From Pseudoalteromonas luteoviolacea (GTDB taxonomy: Bacteria; Pseudomonadota; Gammaproteobacteria; Enterobacterales; Alteromonadaceae): 64,000 nucleotides of DNA. Of this stretch, positions 9,759-18,992 are shown piece by piece. The DNA is taken from positions 62,001 through 126,000 of the forward strand of contig NZ_JWIC01000001.1 in the NCBI RefSeq assembly GCF_000814765.1, read 5' to 3'. The position numbers and the translations under genes are program-made. The notes under the pieces are model-generated. The model did no database searches. It was given only the letters and a program-made list of their open reading frames with translations, and was not told where the DNA came from. The first letter of the stretch is position 1, and each line of letters begins with the position of its first letter.

Positions 9759-9787
9759 TTGTAGTTTGAGCATGAAAGACCTAAAAT
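9759..9787 (+). promoter_or_regulatory. Probable sigma-70 promoter of rpmE
   Basis: TTGTAG (9759-9764) and TAAAAT (9782-9787) are separated by 17 bases. The -10 box matches five of six consensus positions, the -35 three. Transcription would begin near 9794, giving a leader of about 77 bases. Confidence 0.5.
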
Positions 9788-9813
9788 ACGCGTCCAATTT
9801 ATTTGTATAACGA

Positions 9814-9850
9814 CGTATGGTGCCAAACTTCGGGTTTGGAGAGCGATACG
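9814..9850 (+). promoter_or_regulatory. Structured leader of rpmE, candidate L31 autoregulatory element
   Basis: CGTAT (9814-9818) can pair with ATACG (9846-9850), enclosing a hairpin of CCAAAC (9823-9828) and GTTTGG (9834-9839) with a TTCGG loop. This compact two-stem structure sits in the predicted 5' leader of the L31 gene. L31 leaders of gammaproteobacteria are known to bind L31 for feedback control; whether this is one needs a covariance search. Confidence 0.45.
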
Positions 9851-9870
9851 GCCTTAACTAGAGGTTTCCT

Positions 9871-10086
9871 ATGAAAGACGGTATTCATCCTAAGTACGAG
9901 ACGATCTCAGCAACTTGTTCTTGTGGTAACAAATTCGAGACGCGTTCAACACTTTGTAAAGACATTCACCTAGACGTATGTTCTGAGTGTCACCCATTCT
10001 ACACTGGTAAGCAGAAGATCCTTGATACTGGTGGTCGTGTTGATCGCTTCAACAAGCGCTTTGGCGCATTATCTGCTAAGCGTTAA
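9871..10086 (+). CDS. rpmE: 50S ribosomal protein L31, zinc-binding form
   Basis: 71 residues, with the C+ type zinc ligands: CSC at residues 16-18 and CSEC near 37-40, and the family start [11 protein letters not shown]31 bridges the 50S and 30S subunits. A zinc-free paralogue (ykgM/rpmE2 type) would be expected elsewhere under Zur if present. TAGAGG lies ahead of the ATG. Divergent from priA; ends in a strong terminator. Confidence 0.98.
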   Translation: MKDGIHPKYETISATCSCGNKFETRSTLCKDIHLDVCSECHPFYTGKQKILDTGGRVDRFNKRFGALSAKR

Positions 10087-10107
10087 TTTCGACTTAGTTG
10101 ATAATAG

Positions 10108-10131
10108 AAAGCACCTACGGGTGCTTTTTTT
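10108..10131 (+). terminator. Rho-independent terminator of rpmE
   Basis: AAAGCACC (10108-10115) pairs with GGTGCTTT (10120-10127) around the tetraloop TACG; the T run covers 10125-10131. Confidence 0.9.
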
Positions 10132-10711
10132 GTGCCCGCGAGGTTGTATTTTACCCCTGATTTCATATCGCAAGTCCCATCGCTCACCAATAAAAATCAT
10201 TTGCAATTTGGTATTGTATTAAAAAGTTGCCATATTTGTTTTATAGCATAGTCAGCGCAGCAGTCTGAATTCATAATAATCCATTGTGTGTGCTCTAATG
10301 CACTGCTCATGGTTTAGCATGAGTTGAGTGTTTAAATTTATCTTTGTTTTGAATAGTTATGCTAAAAGAATTTGCAATTAAATTTGTTGAAATTCATCCA
10401 AATGTCACTAAATGCTTTTATTTTACAATAAAAGTGGTTTATTTATATAAAGATGATTGTCATGCATCAAAAATGGATTTTTTGCATATAAATTAACCTT
10501 TATTGGCCGTGATTAATTTGTGTAAGCGTTAATTTATTGCAGTAAATATTGATGAAAAGTGGCTTAAAAGTCGCTAAATTCCAAAAAATATCGGCTAACA
10601 GGATAGACCTGATAGTGCTTGAATTAATTTTCAAAAAAGGTATTGTTGAAAGCAGTTAGCGAATTTTTATCTCACTCTCACTTTTAACTTCTCGTAGGAA
10701 AAAATCGCGTC
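10132..10711 (+). other. Gene-free AT-rich region before the malic enzyme gene
   Basis: 580 bases with no convincing gene. It is strikingly AT-rich. A 6-bp hairpin CTCATG/CATGAG occurs at 10306-10323. A 45-codon frame (10359-10496) has no ribosome site and was not accepted. The last 30 bases hold the malic enzyme's TAGGAAAA ribosome site. The length suggests an extended regulatory region or a long untranslated leader. Confidence 0.5.
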
Positions 10712-11953
10712 ATGTCAGATTTACGTGAAAAAGCATTACATTACCACGCTCACCCCGTCCCAGGTAAAATCAGTATCGAGCTGACAAAGCCAGCTGAATC
10801 AGTTAAAGATCTTGCATTAGCATATAGTCCAGGTGTAGCAGAACCTGTACGTGAAATTGCAGCAGATCCTGCCAATGCCTACCGCTACACAGGTAAAGGT
10901 AACATGGTAGCTGTTATCAGTAATGGTACTGCTATTTTAGGTCTGGGTAACTTAGGCCCACTGGCTTCTAAACCCGTTATGGAAGGTAAAGCACTTTTAT
11001 TTAAGCGCTTTGCAGGTTTAGACTCTATCGATATTGAAGTAAAGCACAATACAACTGAAGACTTCATTAATACGGTTGCAAATATCGCAGATACGTTTGG
11101 TGGTATCAACTTGGAAGACATTAAAGCACCTGAGTGTTTTGAGATTGAAAAAGCCTTGATTGAGCGCTGCGATGTGCCTGTTTTCCACGACGATCAACAT
11201 GGTACAGCGATTGTAACAGCAGCGGGTATGTTGAATGCGTTGGAGATCCAAGGCAAAGACATCAAAGAAGCAATTATTGTTTGCTTGGGTGCCGGTGCTG
11301 CTGCGATTGCATGTATGGAGCTACTAATTAAGTGTGGCGCTCAGCGTGAGCACATTTACATGCTAGACCGTAAAGGCGTGATCCATACGCGTCGTGATGA
11401 TTTAAACGAATACAAAACATTATTTGCGAACAATACGGATAAGCGTACGCTACAAGATGTGATCGCAGAAGCGGATGTATTTGTAGGTGTATCTGGTCCA
11501 GATTTATTATCACCTGAAGATCTGAAGTTGATGGCTGACAAGCCAGTGGTATTCGCGTGCTCGAACCCAGATCCAGAGATCAGTCCTGAAGTAGCGCATG
11601 GTGCACGTGATGACTTAATCATGGCAACGGGTCGCTCTGATTATCCTAACCAGGTTAATAACGTTCTGTGTTTCCCGTTTATTTTCCGTGGTGCACTTGA
11701 TGTGCGTGCAACCGCTATTAACGATGAAATGAAGATTGCCGCTGTGGAAGCTATCCGTAGTATTGCTAAAGAGCCAGTGCCTCAAGAGGTCTTGGTTGCT
11801 GCTGAGGTAGATAGCCTAGAGTTTGGCTCTGAGTATATTATTCCAAAGCCAATGGACCCACGTTTACTACCGCGTATTGCTAAAGCAGTTGCACAAGCAG
11901 CAATTGACTCGGGCGTTGCGCAAATTGATTTGCCAGATAATTACATGGCTTAA
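10712..11953 (+). CDS. NAD(P)-dependent malic enzyme, short form
   Basis: Oxidatively decarboxylates malate to pyruvate with NAD(P)+ and a divalent metal. 413 residues: malic N-terminal domain with AYSPGVAEPVREI and the catalytic Lys region GKALLFKRFAG; metal site around FHDDQHGTAIV; then the Rossmann domain with VCLGAGAAAIACMELL and the FACSNPDPEI segment. E. coli MaeB (759 aa) carries an extra C-terminal phosphotransacetylase-like domain that is absent here, so this is the stand-alone type; maeB or sfcA-like naming is not secure. Start ATG 10712 follows TAGGAAAA. Single gene between its long upstream region and a terminator shared with metJ. Confidence 0.93.
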   Translation: MSDLREKALHYHAHPVPGKISIELTKPAESVKDLALAYSPGVAEPVREIAADPANAYRYTGKGNMVAVISNGTAILGLGNLGPLASKPVMEGKALLFKRFAGLDSIDIEVKHNTTEDFINTVANIADTFGGINLEDIKAPECFEIEKALIERCDVPVFHDDQHGTAIVTAAGMLNALEIQGKDIKEAIIVCLGAGAAAIACMELLIKCGAQREHIYMLDRKGVIHTRRDDLNEYKTLFANNTDKRTLQDVIAEADVFVGVSGPDLLSPEDLKLMADKPVVFACSNPDPEISPEVAHGARDDLIMATGRSDYPNQVNNVLCFPFIFRGALDVRATAINDEMKIAAVEAIRSIAKEPVPQEVLVAAEVDSLEFGSEYIIPKPMDPRLLPRIAKAVAQAAIDSGVAQIDLPDNYMA

Positions 11954-11965
11954 TCACTGAATACT

Positions 11966-11995
11966 AAAAAGCCTCACAATAGTGAGGCTTTTTTT
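11966..11995. terminator. Bidirectional terminator between malic enzyme gene and metJ
   Basis: GCCTCAC (11971-11977) pairs with GTGAGGC (11982-11988), with an A5 run before and T7 run after (11989-11995), so it can stop transcription from both converging genes. Confidence 0.9.
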
Positions 11996-12013
11996 GGCCA
12001 GAGTGATGCGTGC

Positions 12014-12334
12014 TTAGTCTTCGTTGATCTCTGGTATATCTAATCCCATTTTTTCCATAATATCACGGACTTCTGCTGGGATTTTTTCTGGGTTATCTTT
12101 TCTTAAATCTTCATCGTTGGGTAACGGTTGCCCAGTGAAGGCATGTAAAAACGCTTCACACAATAATTCGCTGTTTGTTGCATGGCGCAGGTTATTGACC
12201 TGTCGACGAGTCCTTTCATCTGTGAGTACTTTAAGTACATTCAGAGGAATCGAAACCGTAATTTTTTTTACTTGTTCTGACTTTTTACCGTGTTCTGCAT
12301 AAGGGTGAACATATTCACCGTTCCATTTAGCCAT
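12014..12334 (-). CDS. metJ: MetJ, methionine regulon repressor
   Basis: Ribbon-helix-helix repressor that binds tandem met boxes with S-adenosylmethionine as corepressor. 106 residues (E. coli 105): starts [20 protein letters not shown], then [50 protein letters not shown], cut here to note the beta-strand KKITVSIP and helix [15 protein letters not shown] that contact DNA and dimerise. It diverges from metB across 329 bases holding met boxes, so it controls metBL and probably itself. Confidence 0.97.
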   Translation of the reverse strand: MAKWNGEYVHPYAEHGKKSEQVKKITVSIPLNVLKVLTDERTRRQVNNLRHATNSELLCEAFLHAFTGQPLPNDEDLRKDNPEKIPAEVRDIMEKMGLDIPEINED

Positions 12335-12583
12335 AATTGTGTACTTGCCTCAGTGTTTACCTTGAATGCAAATAAGACTGTATTTTTGCGTGCTGAGTGT
12401 GCTGCAGACGGTTTGTACTTTGCACCTTATAAATAGACACAGATTGTACAGGAAATTGGCAGAATACTCGGTCTTTTGCCATATTTGGTCAAAGATTCAG
12501 TCTTATTGGCATCCTTTATCGCTTTCGTGGCGAAATTTTATCGGTTTGAATAAGATAGTCAAATACTAGTTATTTAGCCATAT

Positions 12584-12607
12584 AGAAGTATAAATGTTTT
12601 GACATCT
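12584..12607 (+). promoter_or_regulatory. Upstream met-box cluster (three weak boxes)
   Basis: Three consecutive 8-mers AGAAGTAT, AAATGTTT and TGACATCT match the AGACGTCT met box at 6, 5 and 6 of 8 positions. MetJ binds such arrays cooperatively. The array is 47 bases before the strong box downstream, one base out of an 8-base phase. Confidence 0.5.
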
Positions 12608-12630
12608 TTCAATTGTTCATCTAACCTTTT

Positions 12631-12654
12631 AGACGTCTAAACATCCAAGTATCT
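12631..12654 (+). promoter_or_regulatory. MetJ operator of metBL
   Basis: A perfect palindromic met box AGACGTCT (12631-12638) is followed in register by AAACATCC (5/8) and AAGTATCT (4/8). It lies just before the metB ribosome site and start codon, so bound MetJ would block transcription or act on the early transcript region. Confidence 0.85.
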
Positions 12655-12663
12655 AGGTGACCT

Positions 12664-13887
12664 ATGAGCCAAAGTAAAAAGTCAACGATTGCCGTAAGAA
12701 ATGGCATTGATGCTGATAAGCATCATGGTGCAGTTGTGCCTCCTCTTTATCTTTCAACGACCTATTCTTTTGCTGATTTTGATAAGAAGCGAGACTATGA
12801 TTATGGTCGCAGTGGCAATCCAAACCGAGACATTTTAGCCGATACGCTGACGCAACTTGAAGGCGGTGAAAAAGGCATAATCACAGCAACAGGCATGGCG
12901 GCAGTTCACCTAGTTACACAATTATTAAACCATGACGACACCCTGGTCATCCCGCATGATTGTTATGGTGGCAGTTATCGTTTGTTTACCTCTTTGGAAA
13001 AGCGCGGCTTATTGAAAGTCAAAGTCCTTGATTTAACACAGCCGGAGAGCATTGAGCAAATTGCGACTATTGCGCCTAAGATTGTATGGATAGAAACACC
13101 GAGTAATCCAATTTTACGTTTAACAGACATTGAAGCTGTCGTAAAAGCTGCGCATGGCTGCGGAGCACTGGTGGCTGCGGACAATACGTTTTTATCGCCT
13201 GCATTACAAAACCCAATCGCGTTTGGCGTAGATATTGTGGTGCATTCAACCACTAAGTTTATTAATGGCCACTCTGATGTGGTCGGCGGTGCTGTCATCG
13301 CGCGTACGCAAGAGTTAGGTGATGAACTTGCTTGGTGGGCAAATAATATTGGGATCACCGGTTCTCCTTTTGATAGCTACTTGACGTTACGTGGTTTAAG
13401 AACGTTGAAAGTACGTTTAAAGCAACACGAGCAGAATGCACTGGCAATTGCGCAGTATTTAGAAGCTTCACCTTATGTTGAGCAGGTATATTACCCAGGC
13501 CTTGCATCTCACCCTCAGCATGCACTTGCGAAAAAGCAACAGCATGGCTTTGGTGGCATGGTGAGCTTTGATATAAAAGGTACACTCAAAGACTCTGCGA
13601 CATTCTTAACTTCACTATCGCAATTTTCACTGGCTGAATCTCTTGGGGGAGTGGAAAGCTTAATTTGCCACCCTGCCACAATGACACATGCCGGTATGGA
13701 TCCTCAGGCCCGCCTTGAAGCGGGTGTCGGTGATACCTTGATCCGTATTTCTGTTGGCATAGAGGATGTTGAAGATTTACTGGCGGATTTAGAGCAGGCG
13801 TTTCATAAGGTAAACAACCCTTCAGGCGTTGATTCAGATAGTGCTAAAGATTTTAAACTCTCTCCAGCACACACGGTTTTATGGTAA
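12664..13887 (+). CDS. metB: Cystathionine gamma-synthase
   Basis: PLP enzyme joining O-succinylhomoserine and cysteine to cystathionine in methionine synthesis. 407 residues; Cys/Met-metabolism family. The PLP lysine is K198 in HSTTKFINGHSDVVGG; upstream ATGMAAVHLV and the substrate-site DYDYGRSGNPNR, and C-terminal SLGGVESLICHPATMTHA with the family's SLGG..ESL motif. Cystathionine beta-lyase shares the fold, but operon position before metL under MetJ and similarity favour MetB. About 20 residues longer than E. coli MetB through the C-terminal tail. Four bases separate it from metL. Confidence 0.94.
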   Translation: MSQSKKSTIAVRNGIDADKHHGAVVPPLYLSTTYSFADFDKKRDYDYGRSGNPNRDILADTLTQLEGGEKGIITATGMAAVHLVTQLLNHDDTLVIPHDCYGGSYRLFTSLEKRGLLKVKVLDLTQPESIEQIATIAPKIVWIETPSNPILRLTDIEAVVKAAHGCGALVAADNTFLSPALQNPIAFGVDIVVHSTTKFINGHSDVVGGAVIARTQELGDELAWWANNIGITGSPFDSYLTLRGLRTLKVRLKQHEQNALAIAQYLEASPYVEQVYYPGLASHPQHALAKKQQHGFGGMVSFDIKGTLKDSATFLTSLSQFSLAESLGGVESLICHPATMTHAGMDPQARLEAGVGDTLIRISVGIEDVEDLLADLEQAFHKVNNPSGVDSDSAKDFKLSPAHTVLW

Positions 13888-13891
13888 TAAC

Positions 13892-16240
13892 ATGACAAAA
13901 GTAGTACATAAATTTGGTGGCTCAAGTTTGAGCTCTGCAGCGCGTTACCAAGCGGTTGCGAATATTATTTTGGGTCAATGCCAAGTTGGTGATTGTGTCG
14001 TTGTATCTGCAGCGGGTAAGACAACGAATACCTTGGTGAAGTTGTGGCAAAGTTATCAGCAAAAAGATGACAATGCTTTTAACGACATTTTATTGCAAGT
14101 AGAGAATCATCAAAACCTTTTGCTGACGGAGTTGTTTGATGCGCAACAGGCGAGTGCACTCTCAGAGCGCTTGAAAAGTGAATTGCAAAGTATTGCAAAA
14201 GATGCGGCTAATAATGTGCTTCATGAAGCCTCTTTACTCGCTCATGGAGAGTTGTGGTCTGCGAGGCTGCTGGCAAATTTACTGTCGACGTTTAACGTCA
14301 GTGCTGTAGATATTGATGCCAGAAAACTATTCACTCAGCATCAGGGTCAGTTGTTACACGCACAAAATAAACAAGCGTGTTTGGCGCAAATTAAAACAGA
14401 TAAAATTTACGTTGTGACTGGGTTTATTGCCTCTGATTGTGAGGGCAATACCATCACTTTGGGCCGCAATGGCAGCGATTACAGTGCAACTTTATTGGCC
14501 AATTACATTGATGCAGATGCGGTGTCTATTTGGACTGATACACATGGTGTGTTTAGTACGGATCCTCGTAAAGTAAGCTCAGCGATTAAATACCCAAAAG
14601 TGTGCCGTGTTCAAGCTAACCTACTTGCTCGCTTAGGCAATCCGGTCTTGCATGCGAAAACACTGTCACCACTTAAAGAGACGAATATTAAACTGCAAGT
14701 ACGCAGTAGCTATGATCCTGAAGCGATTGGAACAGAAATCGTGAAGCAGGGGTATAGTAAAGACAAACGGTTTATCACTACATTTGATGAGCTAGATCTG
14801 ATCCGTGTTGAAGGTTTGTTAGCGGGCGAAGTACGTACATTAAGCCAATTAATACAGCATAGTATCCACCACTTTAACAAAGGTGGAGAAGATTATTTAT
14901 TGGTGCCCAGCAATGACACACATACCGTTGCAACGCACCTGCAAGGCCGAGGCAATATTGTTGAATCGCACCTAAGAGGACTGGCAATTGTTGCACCGAG
15001 CTTTGAAATACAACAACTCACTCAACAAGCTGCTGCGATTTTAGAGCAACAAGATGTGGTTGTGCGCTTTACGCATAGCGATGGCAGTTATGGGCTGTTC
15101 TTAACCGATCAATCAATTGACAGCGATGTATTGGCGATCCTGCATGACAAACTGGTAAACAAAGGCCGCGAGCTTGCGGTGATCATTGCCGGTCTTGGTA
15201 ATGTGGGTGAGGTTTTTGTTGAGCAATGCCAGCAACAAGTCGAAAAGCTACAGACGACATTTGATTTGAAAGTGGTTGCTTTGGTTCGCTCTAAAGAGAT
15301 GCTGTTTTGCCCAAGTGGGATCAATATCGACAACTGGCAGCAGCACTGGCGCAGTGAAGCGCAAAACTACCAACAGGCTGACTTATTAGAGCGCATTGGT
15401 GAGCTTGATTATGAACACAAGGTGGTGATTGATATTACTGCCAGTGATGAGTTCAGCGGTATGTATCCGAGTTTTGTTGCCCATGATTGCCATTTGATCA
15501 GTGCTAATAAATATGCAGGCACTGCTGAGCAAGCTTGGTACGCAAAGCTTATCGAGCAGCTCCAAGAGCGCAATTTGCATTGGCGCTATAACACCAGTGT
15601 TGGTGCCGGTTTGCCAATTAACTTTGCGCTGGCTGATTTGCAAAACAGCGGTGATACGGTAACTCGAATAGAAGGTGTTTTCTCTGGTACATTGTCGTGG
15701 CTGTGTAGTAGCTTTGATGGTTCTAAACCATTTTCTGATTTGGTGCTAGAAGCGCAAGGCATGGGGTATACCGAGCCTGACCCGCGTGAAGATTTATCTG
15801 GCCGTGATATGCAGCGTAAACTGCTAATATTAGCGCGAGATCTTGGCTTGCAGCTAGATGTGGATGATATTGCGCTTGAGCCGTTGATGCCTGAGCATTT
15901 AGCGCAGGGAGATTGGGATTCATTTTTGGCTGATCGGGCGTCGTTAGATGCGTTTTATCATCAACGCTATGAGGAAGCCAAATTAGCCGGAAAGTCACTA
16001 CGTTATACTGGTGCACTGGATATCAATGAACAAGGTAAAGTCAGCGCAAAAGTAGGTATTGCTTATGTCGAAGCTGGCAGCGCCATCGCCAATTTAACAC
16101 CAGGTGACAATATATTTGTTATCACCAGTCAATGGTATGACAGTAATCCGTTGGTAATACAAGGGCCTGGCGCGGGTAAAGAAGTAACGGCTGCCGGTAT
16201 ACACTCTGATTTGTATTGGTTGACGCAAAAATTACGATAA
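13892..16240 (+). CDS. metL: Bifunctional aspartokinase II / homoserine dehydrogenase II
   Basis: Catalyses the first and third steps from aspartate to homoserine for methionine. I place the start at ATG 13892 (MTKVVHKFGGSSL, the aspartokinase opening), not the longer frame that overlaps metB. 782 residues. Aspartokinase about 1-300 with GRNGSDYSATLLA; a degenerate regulatory middle; homoserine dehydrogenase from about 440 with the NAD-binding VIIAGLGNVGEVF, SANKYAG, and GVFSGTLSWLCSSFDG segments. Identity as MetL over ThrA rests on the metB-metL operon and MetJ operator. Ends in a strong terminator. Confidence 0.95.
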   Translation: MTKVVHKFGGSSLSSAARYQAVANIILGQCQVGDCVVVSAAGKTTNTLVKLWQSYQQKDDNAFNDILLQVENHQNLLLTELFDAQQASALSERLKSELQSIAKDAANNVLHEASLLAHGELWSARLLANLLSTFNVSAVDIDARKLFTQHQGQLLHAQNKQACLAQIKTDKIYVVTGFIASDCEGNTITLGRNGSDYSATLLANYIDADAVSIWTDTHGVFSTDPRKVSSAIKYPKVCRVQANLLARLGNPVLHAKTLSPLKETNIKLQVRSSYDPEAIGTEIVKQGYSKDKRFITTFDELDLIRVEGLLAGEVRTLSQLIQHSIHHFNKGGEDYLLVPSNDTHTVATHLQGRGNIVESHLRGLAIVAPSFEIQQLTQQAAAILEQQDVVVRFTHSDGSYGLFLTDQSIDSDVLAILHDKLVNKGRELAVIIAGLGNVGEVFVEQCQQQVEKLQTTFDLKVVALVRSKEMLFCPSGINIDNWQQHWRSEAQNYQQADLLERIGELDYEHKVVIDITASDEFSGMYPSFVAHDCHLISANKYAGTAEQAWYAKLIEQLQERNLHWRYNTSVGAGLPINFALADLQNSGDTVTRIEGVFSGTLSWLCSSFDGSKPFSDLVLEAQGMGYTEPDPREDLSGRDMQRKLLILARDLGLQLDVDDIALEPLMPEHLAQGDWDSFLADRASLDAFYHQRYEEAKLAGKSLRYTGALDINEQGKVSAKVGIAYVEAGSAIANLTPGDNIFVITSQWYDSNPLVIQGPGAGKEVTAAGIHSDLYWLTQKLR

Positions 16241-16286
16241 AGTTGCTATGACGTACTGGTTAATTCGACCAGTAAGGTAAAAAGTT

Positions 16287-16314
16287 AAAGGCCATGCATT
16301 GCATGGCCTTTTTT
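16287..16314. terminator. Terminator between metL and mrcA
   Basis: GGCCATGC (16290-16297) pairs with GCATGGCC (16301-16308), flanked by AAA and a six-T run (16309-16314). A-rich sequence on the left lets it serve the converging mrcA transcript as well. Confidence 0.88.
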
Positions 16315-16318
16315 ATTT

Positions 16319-18766
16319 TCAGAATAGCTCTTCTTGAGCCGGTAGTTGGTCATCAAATGGTGTGCTACTGCCAGAGTCTAAGACATATTTTGTTGGCGCT
16401 GTTCCGCGTTCAAAATATTCAAATCGACTCGTGTAGTCATTCTTTTCACTCAACAGGCCTGTTTTTAAATCAATGCGGATCGAAACTAACCCCGGTGGTG
16501 GCTCAATCGGAGCCAATGGGGCATCTTTGAGTGCATGGCGCATGAAGCTGACCCAAGCAGGTTGTGCTGTAGTGGCACCGGCTTCACCGCCAACAATTTG
16601 TTGCTTACCTAGGTTGCTATTATAAGCTGTGCGACCTAGTGGTTTGCTTGCATCGTCAAACCCGACCCACACTGTTGTTAACAGATCACGATTGAAGCCT
16701 GTGAACCACGTATCAACAGCATTATTGGTGGTGCCTGTCTTACCTGCTAAGTCCTTTCGCTTGAGCGTTTGAGCTCTCCAGCCTGTGCCTGTCCACCCCG
16801 TTTTATGGCGCCAGCTACCACCGCCCCAAATAGCGCTTTTCAACGCATCTGCGACTAAGAAGGCATTTTTTTCGGAAATAATTCTAGGCGCGCATGTATA
16901 GGGGTCTACCTCGAGCTCCTCTTCGTTACACACTTGTAAAGGGCTGGCAGTACCCAGCTCATTCCCAAATGCATCTGTGAGTTTGTCTATAAAGTACGGT
17001 TCAATTAAATGGCCGCCATTAGCAAATGCACTCATCCCTCTGGCCATTTCGAGCGGTGTCATGGCAGCGCTGCCCAAAGCAAGAGATTCACTGCGCACAA
17101 CATCCGCATCATCGAAACCAAATTTCAGAATATGGTCAGCGGTATTTTCTAGCCCGACGCCTCGCATAAGGCGTACAGATACCACGTTTTTAGACTGTGC
17201 TAGTGCTCTGCGGATACGAATTGGACCACTGTATACATCTGGACTATTTTTTGGGCGCCACGCGACGCCCAGGCTTTTATCCCAATGATTGATAGGGGCA
17301 TCATTGATAATTGTTGCTAGGGTATAGTCCCCCTCTAAAGCCGCAGAATAAATAAATGGTTTGATGTTTGAACCAACTTGACGCTTTGCCTGTACTGCTC
17401 GGTTGTACTGGCTTTGCTTGAAGCTGTACCCGCCTACTAACGCTTTAATTTGGCCACTTTTTGGGTCGAGGGAAACTAAGGCGCTGGCAGGTTGCGGCAG
17501 TTGGCTTAACATCCACTTTTGATTGACTTCACGTACCCAGACTTGCATACCGGGCTCTAAAATATCAGCCGCTGTTTTTGGTGCACGCCCTTGGCGTCGC
17601 TCTGTTATGTAAGCTCTGGCCCAATTTATCGCAGGCCAATCTAAATTGATCACTTCACCCGTTTTGAGCATAACTGAGGCGGATTGCTCATCAATGGCGG
17701 TGACCACTGCGGCATTTAAAGGGGCAATGGCTTTGACTTTTTTAAGTCGTTCAGTAATTTTTTGTTCATCCCATGGGGCTTCGTCTTGTTGCCAATATGT
17801 GGCACTTGGGCCTCTGAAGCCATGGCGCATATCGTAGTCATGAAGGTTATTGATCAAAGCTTGCTGGGCAGCCGCTTGGGTGCTTGCATCAACGGTCGTA
17901 TAAACGCGGAAACCTGAGTTGTAAGCTGTATCTGCACCATACGTCTCTACCATATAAGCACGCACCATCTCGGAAATATAAGGGGCATATAACTCAATTT
18001 CAGCACCATGACGCTTGGCTGTGATTGGTGCATTGATGGCATCTTGGTACTCGGCTTGCGTAATGTACTTTTCAGCAAGCATACGGCCTAACACGACATT
18101 ACGCCTTGCTTTGGCACGGGTTGGGTTGCGTATAGGGTTGAGCGCTGATGGCGCTTTTGGCAACCCGGCGATCATGGCCATTTGTGGTAAGGTTAACTCA
18201 CTAAGCTCTTTACCATAATATACTTGCGCAGCGGCACCAATACCGAAAGAGCGGTGGCCTAATTCGATTTTATTTAGATATAGCTCAAATATTTCATCTT
18301 TGCTCAGCAGGCGCTCAATGTGTAGCGCAATGAAGATTTCTTTTACTTTACGTATATAGGCTTTTTCGCGGGTTAAGAAAAAGTTCCGCGCAAGCTGCAT
18401 CGTAATTGTGCTTGCCCCTTGCTTCTTTTGTCCTGTACTGACTAGAACAATGAATGAACGAACAATCCCGATTGGGTCAATGCCGAAGTGTTCATAAAAG
18501 CGGTTGTCTTCAGTGGCCAAAAACGCGTTTAGCATCGGCTCAGGCACATCCGTAATTTTTACAGGTATACGTCGCTTCTCACCGAACTGATTGATGAGCT
18601 TGCCATCGCGAGTGAATACTTGCATTGGGGTTTGTAGTTGCACATCTTTAAGCACCTTGACGCTAGGAATATCGGATTTCACATAGAAATACAAGCCGAT
18701 CAAAATCAGTACGCCAAAAAGGCCAAAAACGAAAACAGTCTGTAATAATCTTTTTAATAAATTCAC
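16319..18766 (-). CDS. mrcA: Penicillin-binding protein 1A
   Basis: Class A PBP, a bifunctional peptidoglycan glycosyltransferase/transpeptidase of the inner membrane. 815 residues: N-terminal anchor about 9-29, GT51 domain with ATEDNRFYEHFGID (catalytic Glu86), QGASTITMQLARN and KEIFIALHIERLLSKDEI; an OB-like insert; then transpeptidase with SNIK (SxxK), SKN (SxN) and KTGTT motifs. Divergent from pilM, the common gammaproteobacterial arrangement. All catalytic motifs are intact. Confidence 0.96.
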   Translation of the reverse strand: MNLLKRLLQTVFVFGLFGVLILIGLYFYVKSDIPSVKVLKDVQLQTPMQVFTRDGKLINQFGEKRRIPVKITDVPEPMLNAFLATEDNRFYEHFGIDPIGIVRSFIVLVSTGQKKQGASTITMQLARNFFLTREKAYIRKVKEIFIALHIERLLSKDEIFELYLNKIELGHRSFGIGAAAQVYYGKELSELTLPQMAMIAGLPKAPSALNPIRNPTRAKARRNVVLGRMLAEKYITQAEYQDAINAPITAKRHGAEIELYAPYISEMVRAYMVETYGADTAYNSGFRVYTTVDASTQAAAQQALINNLHDYDMRHGFRGPSATYWQQDEAPWDEQKITERLKKVKAIAPLNAAVVTAIDEQSASVMLKTGEVINLDWPAINWARAYITERRQGRAPKTAADILEPGMQVWVREVNQKWMLSQLPQPASALVSLDPKSGQIKALVGGYSFKQSQYNRAVQAKRQVGSNIKPFIYSAALEGDYTLATIINDAPINHWDKSLGVAWRPKNSPDVYSGPIRIRRALAQSKNVVSVRLMRGVGLENTADHILKFGFDDADVVRSESLALGSAAMTPLEMARGMSAFANGGHLIEPYFIDKLTDAFGNELGTASPLQVCNEEELEVDPYTCAPRIISEKNAFLVADALKSAIWGGGSWRHKTGWTGTGWRAQTLKRKDLAGKTGTTNNAVDTWFTGFNRDLLTTVWVGFDDASKPLGRTAYNSNLGKQQIVGGEAGATTAQPAWVSFMRHALKDAPLAPIEPPPGLVSIRIDLKTGLLSEKNDYTSRFEYFERGTAPTKYVLDSGSSTPFDDQLPAQEELF

Positions 18767-18992
18767 GAATTTATCCCTAGTGAGACTCCCAATTACAAGT
18801 GGACGCTGTTAGTATATCCTGATTAAAAAACGATTAATAACTTTTGCGTAAATTCTTCAACCCGAACAGGTGTAAAATAATGCACCGTTGTTGTTTGGTA
18901 AGTATAATGCATAATACTTAAGGCGTATCAAATGTTAACTTCCAAACGAGAACGCCAAGATAACGACTAAAACTGATACTTGGGTAAATTGC

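Larger units (their letters stand above)
12335..12663. other. Divergent control region metJ/metB
   Basis: Holds the promoters of metJ and metB and the met-box clusters listed separately. A 67-codon forward frame (12366-12569) has no ribosome site or family likeness and is not taken as a gene. Confidence 0.6.

Noticed and set aside
10359..10496. 45-codon frame upstream of the malic enzyme gene
   Set aside because: No ribosome site, and AT-rich DNA gives such frames often.
12366..12569. 67-codon frame in the metJ/metB gap
   Set aside because: No ribosome site, unlike any family I know, and it lies in an operator region.
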